Positions 45,614-57,910 of a DNA stretch of 64,000 nucleotides are shown piece by piece. The notes below the pieces were generated by a model. The model saw nothing but the letters and a program-made list of their open reading frames with translations. It made no database searches and was not told the origin of the DNA. The stretch is taken from the NCBI GenBank assembly GCA_015680905.1, contig CM027377.1:15772501-15836500 (forward strand). The letters are read 5' to 3'. The translations under genes were made by a program, and so were the position numbers. Within the stretch, counting starts at the first letter, position 1; each line of letters starts with the position of its first letter. This DNA comes from Coptis chinensis. Taxonomy: Eukaryota; Streptophyta; Magnoliopsida; Ranunculales; Ranunculaceae.

Positions 45614-45616
45614 TTA

Positions 45617-48041
45617 GTGTTTGTAGGTATAACACCCGGCTATTTCTATATATTATTTTTATAATATATGATTAATATTAATAATAAGAATAAATAAAAT
45701 AAAATAAATAGGATAAAGATTAGTGGAGAGAGAGGAAACGGGGAAAAGAGGATAAACCCTTTTCCCTGTTTTCAGGGGTTTTGAAAAAAAATAAACATAG
45801 AGAGAAGTTCACACGGAAAATTTTACACATAGAAGAAAGAAGAAGAAAGGGGCGGATTTGTACACCTCTTATCTAGCTTTCGATCGGATTTTTGGCGTTA
45901 TTTTCTATATATTTGTTTTCAGGATACGAGAGGTGAGTAGATTTTATCTTTCAATGAATTTTCTATTTTCAATTGAATGTTCTCTCAAAACAAAAGGTCT
46001 TCTATCGAAAACAAAAGGTTTACTGTTTATATAAAACTAACTTTAAAACTTAAAACTATGGAGAAGCTATATTCAGTCTGTGCAGTTCCATGGTTATTTT
46101 GTATGCTCTGTCTGCGAATTTTCTGTGTATGTTGAACAAGTGAATTGATAAAAATTCGAATTTACTTGACTCTAATGTGATGGTTATATACTGACGAAAA
46201 TGTGTTAAGTTAAATTATTGGAGTTTCGCAGGTTGTTAATTGTCATTTGTTTTGGTTGTGTGAACCAATTGATTTGGTTGATTGAATGGGTTGTTGGTTG
46301 ATGTTGGTTGTTGGTTGATTGGGTGGGTGCTGTTGAAGCTCCGAAGGGGACTTTAATGGCGTCGATTTGATTTTTGGGGTAGTGATGGAATTAAGTTTTT
46401 ATTATACCAAAATGTGGGGTTTTTTATGGGGAGAAAAACCGAATTGTTTCGGTGGTGTTTGGGGGTCACGCGAGCTCGACAGTGGAGGAGGAGTGGTTGG
46501 GAGAGATGGCCGAGAGAATGATTTGGTGCTCTCGGTCTATCAGTAGGTGAGAAAGTTTGTTTGAGTTGGGCTTGGGCCTAGTTATAACTTGTGGGCTTGA
46601 CTTTGTTTTTAAGATATAACCTTTTGGGCTTAAGTTTGTTTGAGTTGGGTTTGGGCCGAAATATAAACATGTGGGCTTAAGTTTTGTTTAAGATGGGTTT
46701 GGGTGAGAGTTTGTTTTTGGGCCGAATCTGTGCTTGGTTTGAAATCAAGTTTTCATTTAGTTAGGGTCAGATTCAAACTTTTGCCAAAACATGAAAAAAT
46801 GAGTTTTCTGAGTCTTCTTTCCAACTCAATTGGCCTCGTCGCATTCCGAGGACTATGGAGGTAGTTATAGTGTCTGGAAGTTTGACTGGCAGAAAATAGG
46901 CGTTAGAAATTAGTTTTTGAGCACTGTGTTCGAGCCTAGTTTTCGAACATTTAGAATGAGATTGAGTATTTTTGTAAAACATAAGAAAGTAAGTTATATG
47001 TGTTAAAGTTTCAACGCAAAAAATCTTTATGCATTTGGACACCTGTGGAAAGCGTTGTGTCATTCAAAAGATAGTCTGTTAGAAATCTAATTTACTGAAA
47101 ATTAGGATTTTTACCAAGTTTGAACTATTTTTACTCCGAGATAGAATGACATTGGGACTTTGAGTTCTATATGAAAAAGTAAGTATACCTATCCTAGTTT
47201 TCAAATAATCAAGTGGTGTATCATTGGATGGCTATAAGAAATGTTATTGTTTTGGCAAATTACTTAGATAACCTACCACGTTTTCTTTTTAAGGGAGCTT
47301 TAGTTAACTTTTCTTATTGTAATAAGATAAATGATTTTACTTAGACATATGAGTGTCTTGAATCTTGATTGCTTAATTTCACATTTGTATTATATTCGAA
47401 GTACAATTGTTGCATATACACTAAATGTTAGTGTAGATTTATGCTATATCACGTGACATGTTACATTAAAGTTTGTGTTTAATATATATATAATTGAGGA
47501 ATGAAAGGGAAATGAAGTGTGCAACCTTAAAGCATGAATTCTTATTGTTCTTGGACTTTGACTATGTGACTGATAAGAACTACGAAGGCTTGATTCCAAT
47601 CTTGAAAGATTTGGATATGTAGGTTGCTTTGAGCAAAAGTGCAGACATTATATTATATATTATATATTAATTATTAGTTATTGTGATAACTATATGTGTA
47701 CAATATTAGTACTTAATTGTGTACGTGATTGTGGTTGTTTAAAATGTATTCACGAGACATTTAACTAATGCGTTATTCCTGATTGAATCTTTTGATATCT
47801 ATGATTTATATAATTGATAATGAGGTGAGTTGATTAATTATTGTGTTTGGAATCTATAGTAATGATTCAATTATTTGAGACGATATTTGTTTTGAAATGA
47901 AAATATTATAATAAATGAGAACTCTTGAGTGTTAAAATCCGGTGTAAAAGTGTCCAGTGAAAATTTAATGTGTCGCCCACATCTTTAGATCTCTCTACGC
48001 CTCTTTGATGAAAAGAAATGAAAGGAAATGTTTATGACTAG
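45617..48041. other. Unassigned, possible degenerate LTR
   Basis: No coding sequence recognised. It starts with TATAACACCCGGC followed by AT-rich and then GA-rich sequence (AGTGGAGAGAGAGGAAACGG) and a GGTGAGTAG, an arrangement seen in some plant gypsy LTRs. At 46560-46740 phrases such as GGGCTTAAGTTTGTTTGAG and TTGGGTTTGGGCC are repeated. I could not find a partner LTR or target duplication, so this is a guess. Confidence 0.25.
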
Positions 48042-48180
48042 CACTAGGTGAAAACATGTTTTTTTTTACTCCTGGCCCGGATAGGAATTGACGGGTACTA
48101 ATAGTCAACAATATATTTGACGGGCTTTTTATTAAATTGATGGTCCATAACCATCAAACAAAAAATTGATGGTCCACGCT
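48042..48180 (+). repeat. CACTA left terminal and subterminal repeats
   Basis: The terminal CACTAGG is followed by at least six copies of a TTGA(C/T)GG-type motif in direct and inverted orientation (for example TGACGGG, TTGATGG, CCATCAA). Confidence 0.7.
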
Positions 48181-48421
48181 TGTCAAGAAAAGTTTCCCCG
48201 AAATCCCAATCGAAGCGCGAATACCTTTCCCCCCAAAATTTTCGCTATTTTCCAATTTTCTCTCTTTCGGTTTCTATTTGGTTAAAACTCAAAACCAAAA
48301 ACTCGCCGTCATATACAATCTCCTTCCATACCTCACAAGCAACAGCTACTTCAAGGCTCCATTTGCAAGCCTCGCGGATAATTTCATTACCTTGTTCCAC
48401 CCAAAGCTAACAATTTCGTCT

Positions 48422-50682
48422 GAACAAGACCTGCAGATGAACAGACTCTTCTGAGTACTCTTCTTCAACAAGACCTGCATATGAACAGACTCAGTGCTCA
48501 TTCGAAGTGTAGGAAGCTAAAAATATCACACCTCTGTTTTGCGGACGACGTTCTAATATTCTGCAAAGGTAACATTGAATCTCTGAAGGCAATAAGGGAT
48601 ACTCTGGAAATCTTCTCTGATGCAACAGGGCTCCATTTCAGCAAAGAAAAGACTACACTACTCCCAGGTAGCATGAATGAAGCAGAAGGGCTTGAGTTGG
48701 CAGCAGTTTTTGAACATCTCAGTGGTTGCACCACCTGTTACCTACCTAGGCCTCCCCCTCACTGCTACGAGACTCGGTGTAAGAGAATGCTTGCCGCTAA
48801 TAGAGAAGATTACGGCTAGAATATCGACCGGAAGAATAAGGAACTCAACCGAAAGCGGGGCGAGTGCAATTGGTAAAATCGCTGCTAGCCTCTTTTCAAA
48901 CCTATTGGGCTCAAATTTTTGTGCTTCCGAGACGGTGATAGAAAAGGTGGCAAAGATTTGTAACAGTTTATATGGGTTGGGCCAAGCATGGAAAAGAAGA
49001 TGCATCATCACGAGTAGTGCGACTCTCGGACTAGATAAAGAACAAGGAGGGATAGGTCTGGTTGATCCTAGAGTGTGGAATAAAGCTGCATACTGTGGCT
49101 TGGTTTTTAAACTGGCACAGAAATCGGATTGTCTATGGGTAAAATGGTCTTGGCAACACCACATCAAGCAGAGACATTTTTGGACCATGAAAGCACCGAG
49201 GGACTGTTCATGGGTGTGGAGGGGCATACTGAAACATAGAGAGATCTCATGGAAGTACATCAGATACAGTATTGCGAATGGAAAGAGTACCAGTTTCTGG
49301 CATGACCCATGGTGTTCAGGCCCACTGTTCCTAAATAGTCAGGCCAAAGCATTGCTAGCAAATGAAATCCCAGAAGACGCAATGGTGTCAGAAGTGATAG
49401 CTGATGGTGGTTGGACGAGAGTAATTACTGATCTACAGGAGTGCGATATTAAGAAATGGATCATGGATAATGGAGATCAACTCCTACATCATGGAGGACT
49501 AGTCATATGGACGCCTAACAGCTTCGAGTATTTTCTACAAAGATCGCATAGCTTTCGATCAAAAGAATGTGAGGAGTAAAGTCAAATGGTTCAAGATAGT
49601 CCGGGGAAGTACTCGGGCGACCAAAGCATTCCTTCACCGTTTGGCAATCGTTCTCCGAACTCTCCCAAATACGAATCGACCGGTGGCGAAGAAGGTAATA
49701 AAAATACAAAGTCTTTGTTTGTGTGGTAACCGGGGAGAGTTCACTCATCTCTTTTTGATTGCTCATATTCAAGATAGTCCGGGAAGAGTTCAAGAAGGCG
49801 ATGGGTTTACAGTGCAGAAGAGCATCACATGAAGAATGGTACTACCTAATGAGACTAAGGGAAGAATAACATGGTGTCGGAAGTGATTCGAGCCTTTACT
49901 TGTGTGCAAATGCAAGCTATATGGATCGAAATGAAATTGGAGGCTAAAGAGGAATCGATCCAAGGCAGCTGATGAGGTAAGCCACAAGGTCATAAATAGC
50001 ATGAAGATATACATGGGAAAGACGCTAGAAGCTATCTGAGGAGGGCGTGGGATCCAAAGTGATGTTGGAGAGGTTGGGTATTAGGGTCAAGTGATACAAA
50101 AGGAGGAAAGATGGGTCAAATGGGAGAGACCAGGGAGTGAGACAAAGTGGCTCTAAACACAGATGGGTCGGTACAAGAGGGATGGCGTGTTATGGAGGTG
50201 TATTGAGGGATAGAGATGGGGTAGTGCTACAGCGCGATAGCGGCAGCTCTAAGAAGAAATTGGTGATCTATCGAGGAACCGCTAGCTGTTCTAAAGGGGT
50301 CGGAATGTCTTGGGCAAACCGAGGATAACACGAATTAAAGTGGAATCGGACTCTATGCAGGGGTACAGATTTTAACAAAGCAAGGTAAGCCACCGCGGGT
50401 GATCAGTAGGAACACTGTAGCACAGATTCAAACAAATGGAGCTCAAAGTTCGACATAGTTTCCTTTGTCCATGTCTTCGTGGAAGGTAACCAAGTAGTGA
50501 CTACTACTTATCGAAATTAAATAGAGACGAGTGTAATGGATTGGTGCTCTTTATTCCCCCGATGGATCAAAAAATGAATGTACTGATCACGAGGGATAAG
50601 GAAGGCACTATGTACTTGAGAAAATGAAGTTAATAAAGTTTGGGGGCTGACCCCTAGTTATTTCAAAAAAAAAAAAAAAAAA
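48422..50682 (+). mobile_element. 5'-truncated LINE with poly(A) tail
   Basis: Flanked by a 13-bp target duplication AACAATTTCGTCT (48409-48421 and 50683-50695) and ending in an A run (about 50665-50684). This is the signature of target-primed reverse transcription. The body starts within the RT domain, so the endonuclease and most of the RT are missing. The flanks rejoin smoothly as CACTA 5' leader sequence. Confidence 0.9.
48481..49830 (+). pseudogene. LINE ORF2 C-terminal part (RT end and zinc-binding region)
   Basis: The frame at 48481-48700 holds KLKISHLCFADDVLIFCKGN, the RT catalytic FADD box, then LHFSKEKTT. The continuation is in another frame after about 48700: VTYLGLPL, SLYGLGQAWKRRC, GGIGLVDPRVWNKA and SFWHDPWCSGPL, the conserved path of plant LINE ORF2 downstream of RT. 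The zf-RVT region remains as LCLCGNRGEFTHLF near 49715. At least two frameshifts. Once it would have supplied reverse transcriptase for LINE retroposition. Confidence 0.85.
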
Positions 50683-50695
50683 AACAATTTCGTCT

Positions 50696-52100
50696 CTACA
50701 GCAACTTCAAACAACTTCCGCCAAAGCTAACAAATTTAGCAAGCTTCAATTTCACCGGTTTGTTTCTTTTATTCAGAAAAGATGTTACTTTTTCTTTAAT
50801 TAGTATATTAGGATGATGCATCTTTCTCATGAAATTTATTGGAGTTGCTGAGGGTTTGTTTATGATATGGGGGTGTATTAAAAAATTGCTTTGTGAATAT
50901 TTCATTGTTGTTGTGGGGTGAATTATTAAGTGATTAAGGAGTTTTAGTCAGTTCAATTTATTGAATTTGTAAGAAATGAATGATTAAAAAAAAACAATTT
51001 CAAAGAACTATCATTCCGTTGATAAACAATTTGACTGGAGTTTCGCCTACTCTTCTTTTGAATAAGTCTGAACTTAGGTACAATTTCTTTGTAGTTATTT
51101 CAATTATTTATGGCACCTATAACTCTATGAGCTAATTCATCTGTTACATATGTTGGGTATATATGTTACTAGCTTTGAGCCTAAAATGAAATATCATTTT
51201 TGTAGTATTGCAATCATTACTTGTTGTATCTTGTAGTAGTTAGTATGTAGTTGTTTATTTTTGTAGAAGATTGTACATGTATGTTGTAGAGGTATAAATT
51301 GGTATTATAACCCTTGTTTTTTTTTCCCATTCTTGTAATGGGTTGCGTCAAAACTCTAACTTTTTAAATTGGTCGTTTTGCATATACACTATTACAGCTA
51401 GTTTTGATCAAATTTTAGTTAGTTTGCATCTCCTAAAGGTTTGTGTTTTTTTTTCTTTGTTTAAAAAGACTTCTTTGTTTTAAGAAATGAAACACATATC
51501 ATTATCGTTGTTATTGATATTGATATGCTATTGTTACTGCGAATTAATATTGTATAACGTTGTGACTTTTTATTGCTTTATCAAAAATTTTGAGTAAATT
51601 ATTGTTGTTAAAATTGTGAGTTTTCACCATTCGTTTTACTGAGTAATGGAAGTTTTCATCCTTTAATTGGATGCATTTCTTGGTGAAGATGTTGGTTTGT
51701 CGTGTTGAGAGTGTTGTCCATCAATTCTAACGATTTTTTTTTTATAAACTATGTTTTGTTCAACATGGTGAGGGTGTTGGTTTGTCGAAAATGTTATTCG
51801 TGTGGTGGTTGTCTAATGTAGGGGCTGAACTACGAATTTAGAGTAGGGGACATAAACATAATAAAAAAAAAAAAATTAGTTGCATATCAACTCATGAAAT
51901 TTTTTATTATATTGCTTTCACTACCACTACCACAAGTTTAATTTAATTAGTATGTTCTTGGTGATGTAATATTACACGTTTCTGCGTGTGCTGCAAGTCG
52001 TATTAGTTAGTTAGTATGACACTTTATTTGATATGCAAGTGGCATTTGTACTGATTTTTTCTAAATGCATTCAAAACACAACATTGTGTTGTAAAAGATG
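50696..52100 (+). other. CACTA 5' leader and intron region
   Basis: AT-rich DNA between the LINE insertion and the first TNP2-like codons, with no recognised frame. By analogy with other CACTA elements it contains the 5' untranslated exon and a first intron. Confidence 0.45.
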
Positions 52101-52109
52101 TCTACGAAA

Positions 52110-55100
52110 GTGCCAAGCAAGGCGCATGGATGAAGGCACCGACGTTATCTACAGAATACATTGAAGGTGCTCGTTTATTCATTAAATTTACCCAAAATAG
52201 TTTGGGGAAAAAAAATTCTATCGGTAATCGCGTTGTCCTTGTGTTGACTACGTAACCAAGAGAAGAGATCAACAACCAAGATATTTTTACCATTTGATTC
52301 GTAAGGGTATAACAAGCTCTTACACATCATGGGTTCAACATGGAGAGCGTTCTTCCAGAAAAAATTTCAATGCTAGTGTTGCTAGTGCCTCAACTTGTGT
52401 CGGTAATGAAGAGATGCTTCCAAGAATGGTGGAGATGGTGAACGATACATTTGGGCATAGTCAACCTAATGACTTGGACGCATGTCTAGATGAGGTGGAT
52501 GAGAATCAAGATGAAGATGATGCTCCTGATGGTGATATTTCGCTAGATGATATTCAAATCAATATACATGAGGATGTTCGGTACAAGAAATTGATGGAAG
52601 ATGCATTACAACCCTTGTATCCTTCGTGTGAAAGTGAACATTCAAAGTTTTCAGCGACAATTGAGCTATTGGGGATGAAGTCTAGACATCGGTGGTCCAA
52701 TAATAGTTTCACACAGTTACTGGGATTCTTAAAGAGGATTCTGCCGGATAATAGTACATTGGCTGTTAAAACGGATAGTGCTAAAAGTATGATAAAGGCA
52801 TTGCGTATGAAGTGTGAGGTTATCCATGCATGTCCAAATTATTATATTTTATACTGGGGGAAGGATAATGAAAATAGAGTTAGTTGTCCCACATGTGGTG
52901 TGAGCAGATGGAAGCCAGCTGATGAATCCAAGCCAAGGGCTAAACCTTTGCCAATGAAGAAGCTAAGATATTTTCCTTTAACAAAAAGGTTGCAGAAGAT
53001 GTATAGTGTGTCATGGCTTGCTAAGAATATGACATGGCATGCAAAATCAGTTCCAAACCAAAGTCATATGCGCCACCTAGTAGATTCTTCTTGTTGGAAG
53101 TCTGTTAATTATCGGTGGAGCGATTTCGCTGCTGAGCCACGTAATGTTCGATTAGGACTTGCAACAGATGGATTTAATCCATTTGGTAACAACAATAGCA
53201 TTCATAGTTGTTGGCATGTAATGATCGTCACGTACAATCTTCCTCCATCTTTGATGTTTACAAAGAGTTTGTAATGTTAACACTATTTATTCCAAGAAAT
53301 CCAGGAGATGAAATTGATGTTTATTTGCAGCCGCTTATTGAAGAACTCAGAAACTTGTGGTCCAAGGGGGCTGAAACTTATGATTCTTGCAGTAAGAAGA
53401 CTTTCAACATGAGAGCAATTTTATTGTGGACTATTCACAATCTTCCAGCATATGGTCATGTTTCAGGACGTAGAACAGCAGGAAGGTACGCTTGCCCAGT
53501 TTGTAATGAAGGGATAGAGTTGAAATGGTTAACAAATAGGAAGAAATTTTCTTACATGGGGTGTAGGAAATTTCTGAAAAACAAAAACCATCCATTCAGA
53601 ACACAAAAATCCCAATTTAATAGGAAGGAAGAACATGGAGAGCATCCTCGCCGTTTGGTTGGTTCAGTAGTGAAGCATAAAATGAGTGAAAGTCCTTATG
53701 TATACGGTAAGGTGAATGGTAAAAAGAGGAAGAGGGGTTCAAACGAGGTTAAGTTGACTGGTTGGTTGAAGGATTCCATCTTCTTTAAACTGGATTACTG
53801 GGAGGTCTTTATTACCCTTTCTTTTCAATATTCTATGTAATAGCACTGTAATTTATTGTTGACCATATTCATAAACTTCTTCTTGCTGCCACCATATCCT
53901 TTGAACTTCTTCCTGTTTTTAGGCTTTTTCTTGTTGCCGGTACCATCCTTAGACTTCTTGCTGCCACTAAAAAAAGAAAATATCACCTTCCCTTTGAATT
54001 TTCTGGTAGTACCTCCATATCCATTTCCTTATTGTTGGCCTCACCCATTGGCAGTTGATCAGACTTGTAGGTCTTTAGGGTAGCAATGCCAAGTCTTTGT
54101 CTTTAGGCATCACCCTTCTTGTTTATGTATTATGCTCTTTTGATATTAAAGTAAATGGTTGCAGCAAGACTAGTTGACCAGTCTTTTATCTCAAGCATGT
54201 CCTACTACTAGTTACTAGTATTGTAATTATATTTTGCATATACTAATACTCTTCTCACATTTACTACAGCATCTTCCTATTCCACATAATGTAGACGTGA
54301 TGCACGTTGTAAAAAATGTTGCAAATAATCTCTTCTCTTTAATCATGAACACTAGTAAGTCGAAGGATGGTATGGCAGCACGTAAAGATCTGAAGGCTAT
54401 GAAGATCAAAAAGAAGTTGTGGCCTGTGAAAATTAATGGGAGGTTATCGTATGCTAAGGTTCCTTATTGTTTTTCCCGTTCTGAGAGGTCCTTGATTTGT
54501 AGAACTTTGCACCAATTGAAGGTTCCAATCGGATATAGTGCAAATTGGAAACATAATGTGAACTTGGATGATTTTCAATTGAAGAGTCTAAAGTCACATG
54601 ATTATCACATCCTGTTACAGCACCTATTGTCGGTGTTGTTGATGCATGCGTTCAAGAAACATAAGCCATTGCATGCAGCTATTCGACAATTTTCTTTGTT
54701 CTTTAATGTCTTGTGTTCGAAGTTTATTTGTCGTGCTGAACTTGAAAAAATGGGACATCGTGTTGTGGAGTCACTATGTGTGTTTGAAAAGTATTTCCCG
54801 CCATCTTTTTTTGTGTCCATGACACACCTTGTTTTGCATTTGGCGGAAGAGGCTCAAATTGATGGACCAGTTAGATATCGTTGGATGTATCCATTTGAGA
54901 GGTTAGTGTTACTTCTGAAAATAATTATGTTATTCATTAGTTTTTTGTGTATATTTACATTGATTAATTACACACCACAGGATGATGAAAATATACAAAT
55001 CGTACGTAGGGAACCCAAAATTTCCAGAAGGGTGTATTGCTGAACAATACCTTATGGATGAAGCAATGAAATACTGCATGGAATATATCCCATCAAGCAA

Positions 55101-55960
55101 AAGAGAAATACATAAGCAAGAAGAAAAGGTTGCCTTGGATGATAAAATTGAGTGTGGCTACCCTATTGATAAAAAAGGGAAGGACTACTTGCTTCCAAGT
55201 TTGCAATACCAACAAGCACGCAAATGGGTTTTGAGAAAGTCAAGCAAAAATGTTGAGTGGGAAAGGTAAAATTAGATACCACCTGCATTCAGTTTCATTT
55301 ATTATGTCTCTCTACATTTTTAATAATAAATGTACATTGTTTACAATTACAGGAAGTACGAGACATACCTCCAAAGAGTCTAAATTCAAAATGCTTGTTG
55401 ATGGGCCATCCTTTATTGCAAAGTCATATAATTCCTACGCAATAAATGGATATGTTTTTTATACATATGATTCAGAAGCAAACTCAACAACTCAAAATAG
55501 TGGTGTCTCAATGAAGGCTTTTACTGATTTCAGAGCAAGTGCCAAAGACAAAAATTTAGTGGAAGATGAAGCCACTTATTATGGAATCATTAGGCAGATA
55601 CTTGAGCTAGATTACCATAAGTTTAAACAAGTAGTGTTCTTTTGTGATTGGGTGCGTATTGAAGATAAAAGAAATGGATGCGTTGTTGATCTAGATACAA
55701 ATCTGGTATATGTTAATTTGAGAAGGTGCCAAAGAAATACGAATGAGGATGATGAACCATTCATTCTTGCTTCTGAAGCCGCTCAAGTTTTCTATTGCAA
55801 GGATCTTAGCAGAGATAATTGGCATGTCGTCTTGCATGCTCCTAAGAGATTGAACCATGATGTGGATGTTTATGAAGATCCCTTAATTTTTGAAGCAATG
55901 GCAAACTCAGATGGTTTAGCATCTGATTTAATGGGTGATATTGATGGTGTTGAAGTTTAG
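52110..55960 (+). pseudogene. CACTA TNP2 transposase (TnpD-like) with DUF4218 and DUF4216 regions
   Basis: The N-terminal transposase-associated domain begins near 52110 (AWMKAPTLSTEYIEGARLF) and continues in another frame (LIRKGITSSYTSWVQHGE). The TNP2 catalytic domain follows: CPNYYILYWGKDNEN, CPTCGVSRWK, RNVRLGLATDGFNPFGN, then after a one-base shift near 53250 DEIDVYLQPLIEELRNLW, LWTIHNLPAYGHVSG. Introns: GAG/GTCTTT at 53804 to TACAG before 54270 (YWE then HLPIPHNVDVMHVVKNV); 54901 to 54981, inside the DUF4218 region (WMYPFER then MMKIYKSYVGNPKFPEGCIA); 55265 to 55353. The C-terminal DUF4216 region (NSYAINGYVFYT, QVVFFCDWV, QVFYCKDL) ends at TAG 55958. A frameshift near 55380 precedes it. 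TNP2 is the cut-and-paste transposase; this copy has at least three frame breaks. Confidence 0.88.
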
Positions 55961-56689
55961 TGGATAGTAAAGTGGAATCAGATTAGTGCACACAATTGTA
56001 ACTTTTTTTTGGCGTGTGTCTGCTGATTTGGATATTGCATTTTTTTTTTTTATTATTTTGTGTCTGCTGATTTGGTGTGACACTTATATATTGCATTTTA
56101 TTTCTATTTTGCGTAAGTTGAGCTTTTTTAATATATCTAATCTTGAATGGTATGATGTTCTTGTTTGAAATCAGTTTGCGTTTGGTGAATTCATTACTTA
56201 CATTATGTCTAGAATTTAGTGAACTCATTATTTAGATTTGAATCAGTTATGTCGCAAACTGGATCTGATCAACCTAGTGACTATCAACTTGACTCTGAAC
56301 CTAGTGACTCTAAAGAAATCGAGGAACAACATGAAAGAGAGGAACAACATATAGGTGACTTTATGATATTGATTTTTTTCATAAATGTCTAGTTGTTATT
56401 GCTTTTGCTTTGTTGTGTAATCTAATATATCGAAATCTTTAGGTCCAAAGAAGCAAGTTCGGTTCAATTAATTATAATGGGCTACCAGTTGGTCCTGGTT
56501 CTACTCAATTTGTCACCTTTATAGGCAAAATGGCTAGAATGTATTCTGCACCTACTTACTGACCGCCCATCGTGCGGATGATATCAAGAAACACGCTTTT
56601 AAGAGAGTAACAAGAAAGTACATTATACTCTTTATTTTATTTTTTATTTTTTTCCCCTCTAAGTACATTTCTAAACACATTCTTCTTTG

Positions 56690-56890
56690 TGTTGAATGCA
56701 TCTACTGCCAAGGAATCAGTTTATACTATAATTTCCTTGCTACCATGTCTCAATGCCATGCCCATACCATGTGCCACTACTCGCAGTTCAACTGACAAGC
56801 CATTGTTGGCTGCTATAACCTCACCTGTGTCGTTGCGTAGTGCTGCAGCCCATCCCCCCCACTGATCCTTGTAACGTCCCATAAGTGAAG
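56690..56890 (-). pseudogene. RNase H-like gene fragment in a TNP1 intron
   Basis: On the minus strand a frame reads DQWGGWAAALRNDTGEVIAA, then ELRVVAHGMGMALRHGSKE and IIV-stop-TDSLAVDAFN. This is the plant RNase H-like pattern (GGxGxVLRNxxGxVxxA ... AExxAxxxGLxxA ... ESDSxxxV) found in LINE-derived and host RVT_3 proteins. The first conserved Asp is not visible and one stop interrupts it. Orientation is opposite to the CACTA genes. Confidence 0.65.
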
Positions 56891-56898
56891 CCAACTAA

Positions 56899-57115
56899 CC
56901 TAGACTTAAAGGTATGGATCCTTCAAGAATGTTGTCCTCAAGGACAAGTTAAGTGAGGTGGACTAGCTTTGACAAAGTCTCAGGAATGCTTCCTCCAATT
57001 TGTTTCATTCCACTTATGACTAATGCCTCCAGGAACTGAAGTTCACCCAATAAAGGTGACAATGTGCCCTTCATGTAAAGGGCACCGCTCCTATCTCGAG
57101 GGTACCAGAATCGCG
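56899..57115 (-). pseudogene. Leucine-rich repeat protein gene fragment in a TNP1 intron
   Basis: On the minus strand: KGTLSPLLGELQFLEALVIS, GMKQIGGSIPETLSKLVHLT, a stop, LVLEDNILEGSIPLSLG. These are two to three plant extracellular-type LRRs (LxxLxxLxLxxNxLxGxIPxxL). The style, with ISGMKxIxGxIPE, recalls LRR proteins of the PII-2 (Piriformospora indica-insensitive) group. Only this exon piece is present, adjacent to the RNase H piece and on the same strand. Confidence 0.65.
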
Positions 57116-57910
57116 TTACTATTCTCCCCTGCCTTGGGATTACATTGAATGCCCTCCCAATCTCCTACATAACAATCAACGCCAACCCGCACGAGAGAAC
57201 ACCAAGTCTTTTAGGATTTTGGCTTTGAAGTCGAGAAGAGCAGTTCGTCCACTTCGAAAGCAAGTTTTGGTTTGAGCTAAGGTATTTTTTCAGAGACTAC
57301 AAAATGAAAAAATGAAGAGAAGTTTGAAAACAAAATTACAAGATCGCATTTTGTGAAGTGCAATCAGATTGTTGGCAAGTATTTTTTTTTGAGTTCTAAG
57401 TCTAACTTTAAAGAATATCTAATTTTCAGACAAAGAAGAAAAAAGCTATTTGGCCAGCACAAATGATTTGTTTCTTCACTTAGAAAGCAAGTACCCCATT
57501 ATATATAGAACGAAATGAGTTGATAAAGAGCGGAAAAAGTTAAGATTGCACTGTTTCTTCTAACCTTGTCTTCTTACATTAGCCAATTTAATTGTATCTC
57601 CATTCAATGAATGAGCAGCTACTGCTTACTATATTCTCCATTGTTTCCATCTGAGGGAGAGTAATAAATTTTTGTCCTCTGTTTTTGAACTTCATTTCCC
57701 TAATAGAGCGAGTACTTAACTTGTCTAGGGGCCCTTCACTTTCTTGGGACGACTCAGGTCTCCTAAGCATGTTAAGGTTTACTTCCTTGACTAAAATGGT
57801 AGACTCTCAAGAGTTGCCTCTGCACTTGGTGCTATTGTAAGCTATTTTAGTCCTCTCTTTTGTTAACAAGTTTTAAGCTATTTTTATCTTTTTTTTGTTT
57901 TATATTGAAG
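57116..57910. other. Rest of the long TNP1 intron
   Basis: No family recognised. A 60-codon minus-strand frame at 57588-57770 (SQESEGPLDKLSTRSIREMK) is unplaced. The acceptor TATTGAAG at 57910 closes the intron before exon c. Confidence 0.35.

Noticed and set aside
45331..45635. Two similar small proteins on opposite strands
   Set aside because: They arise because the DNA is a palindrome; each is the mirror of the other.
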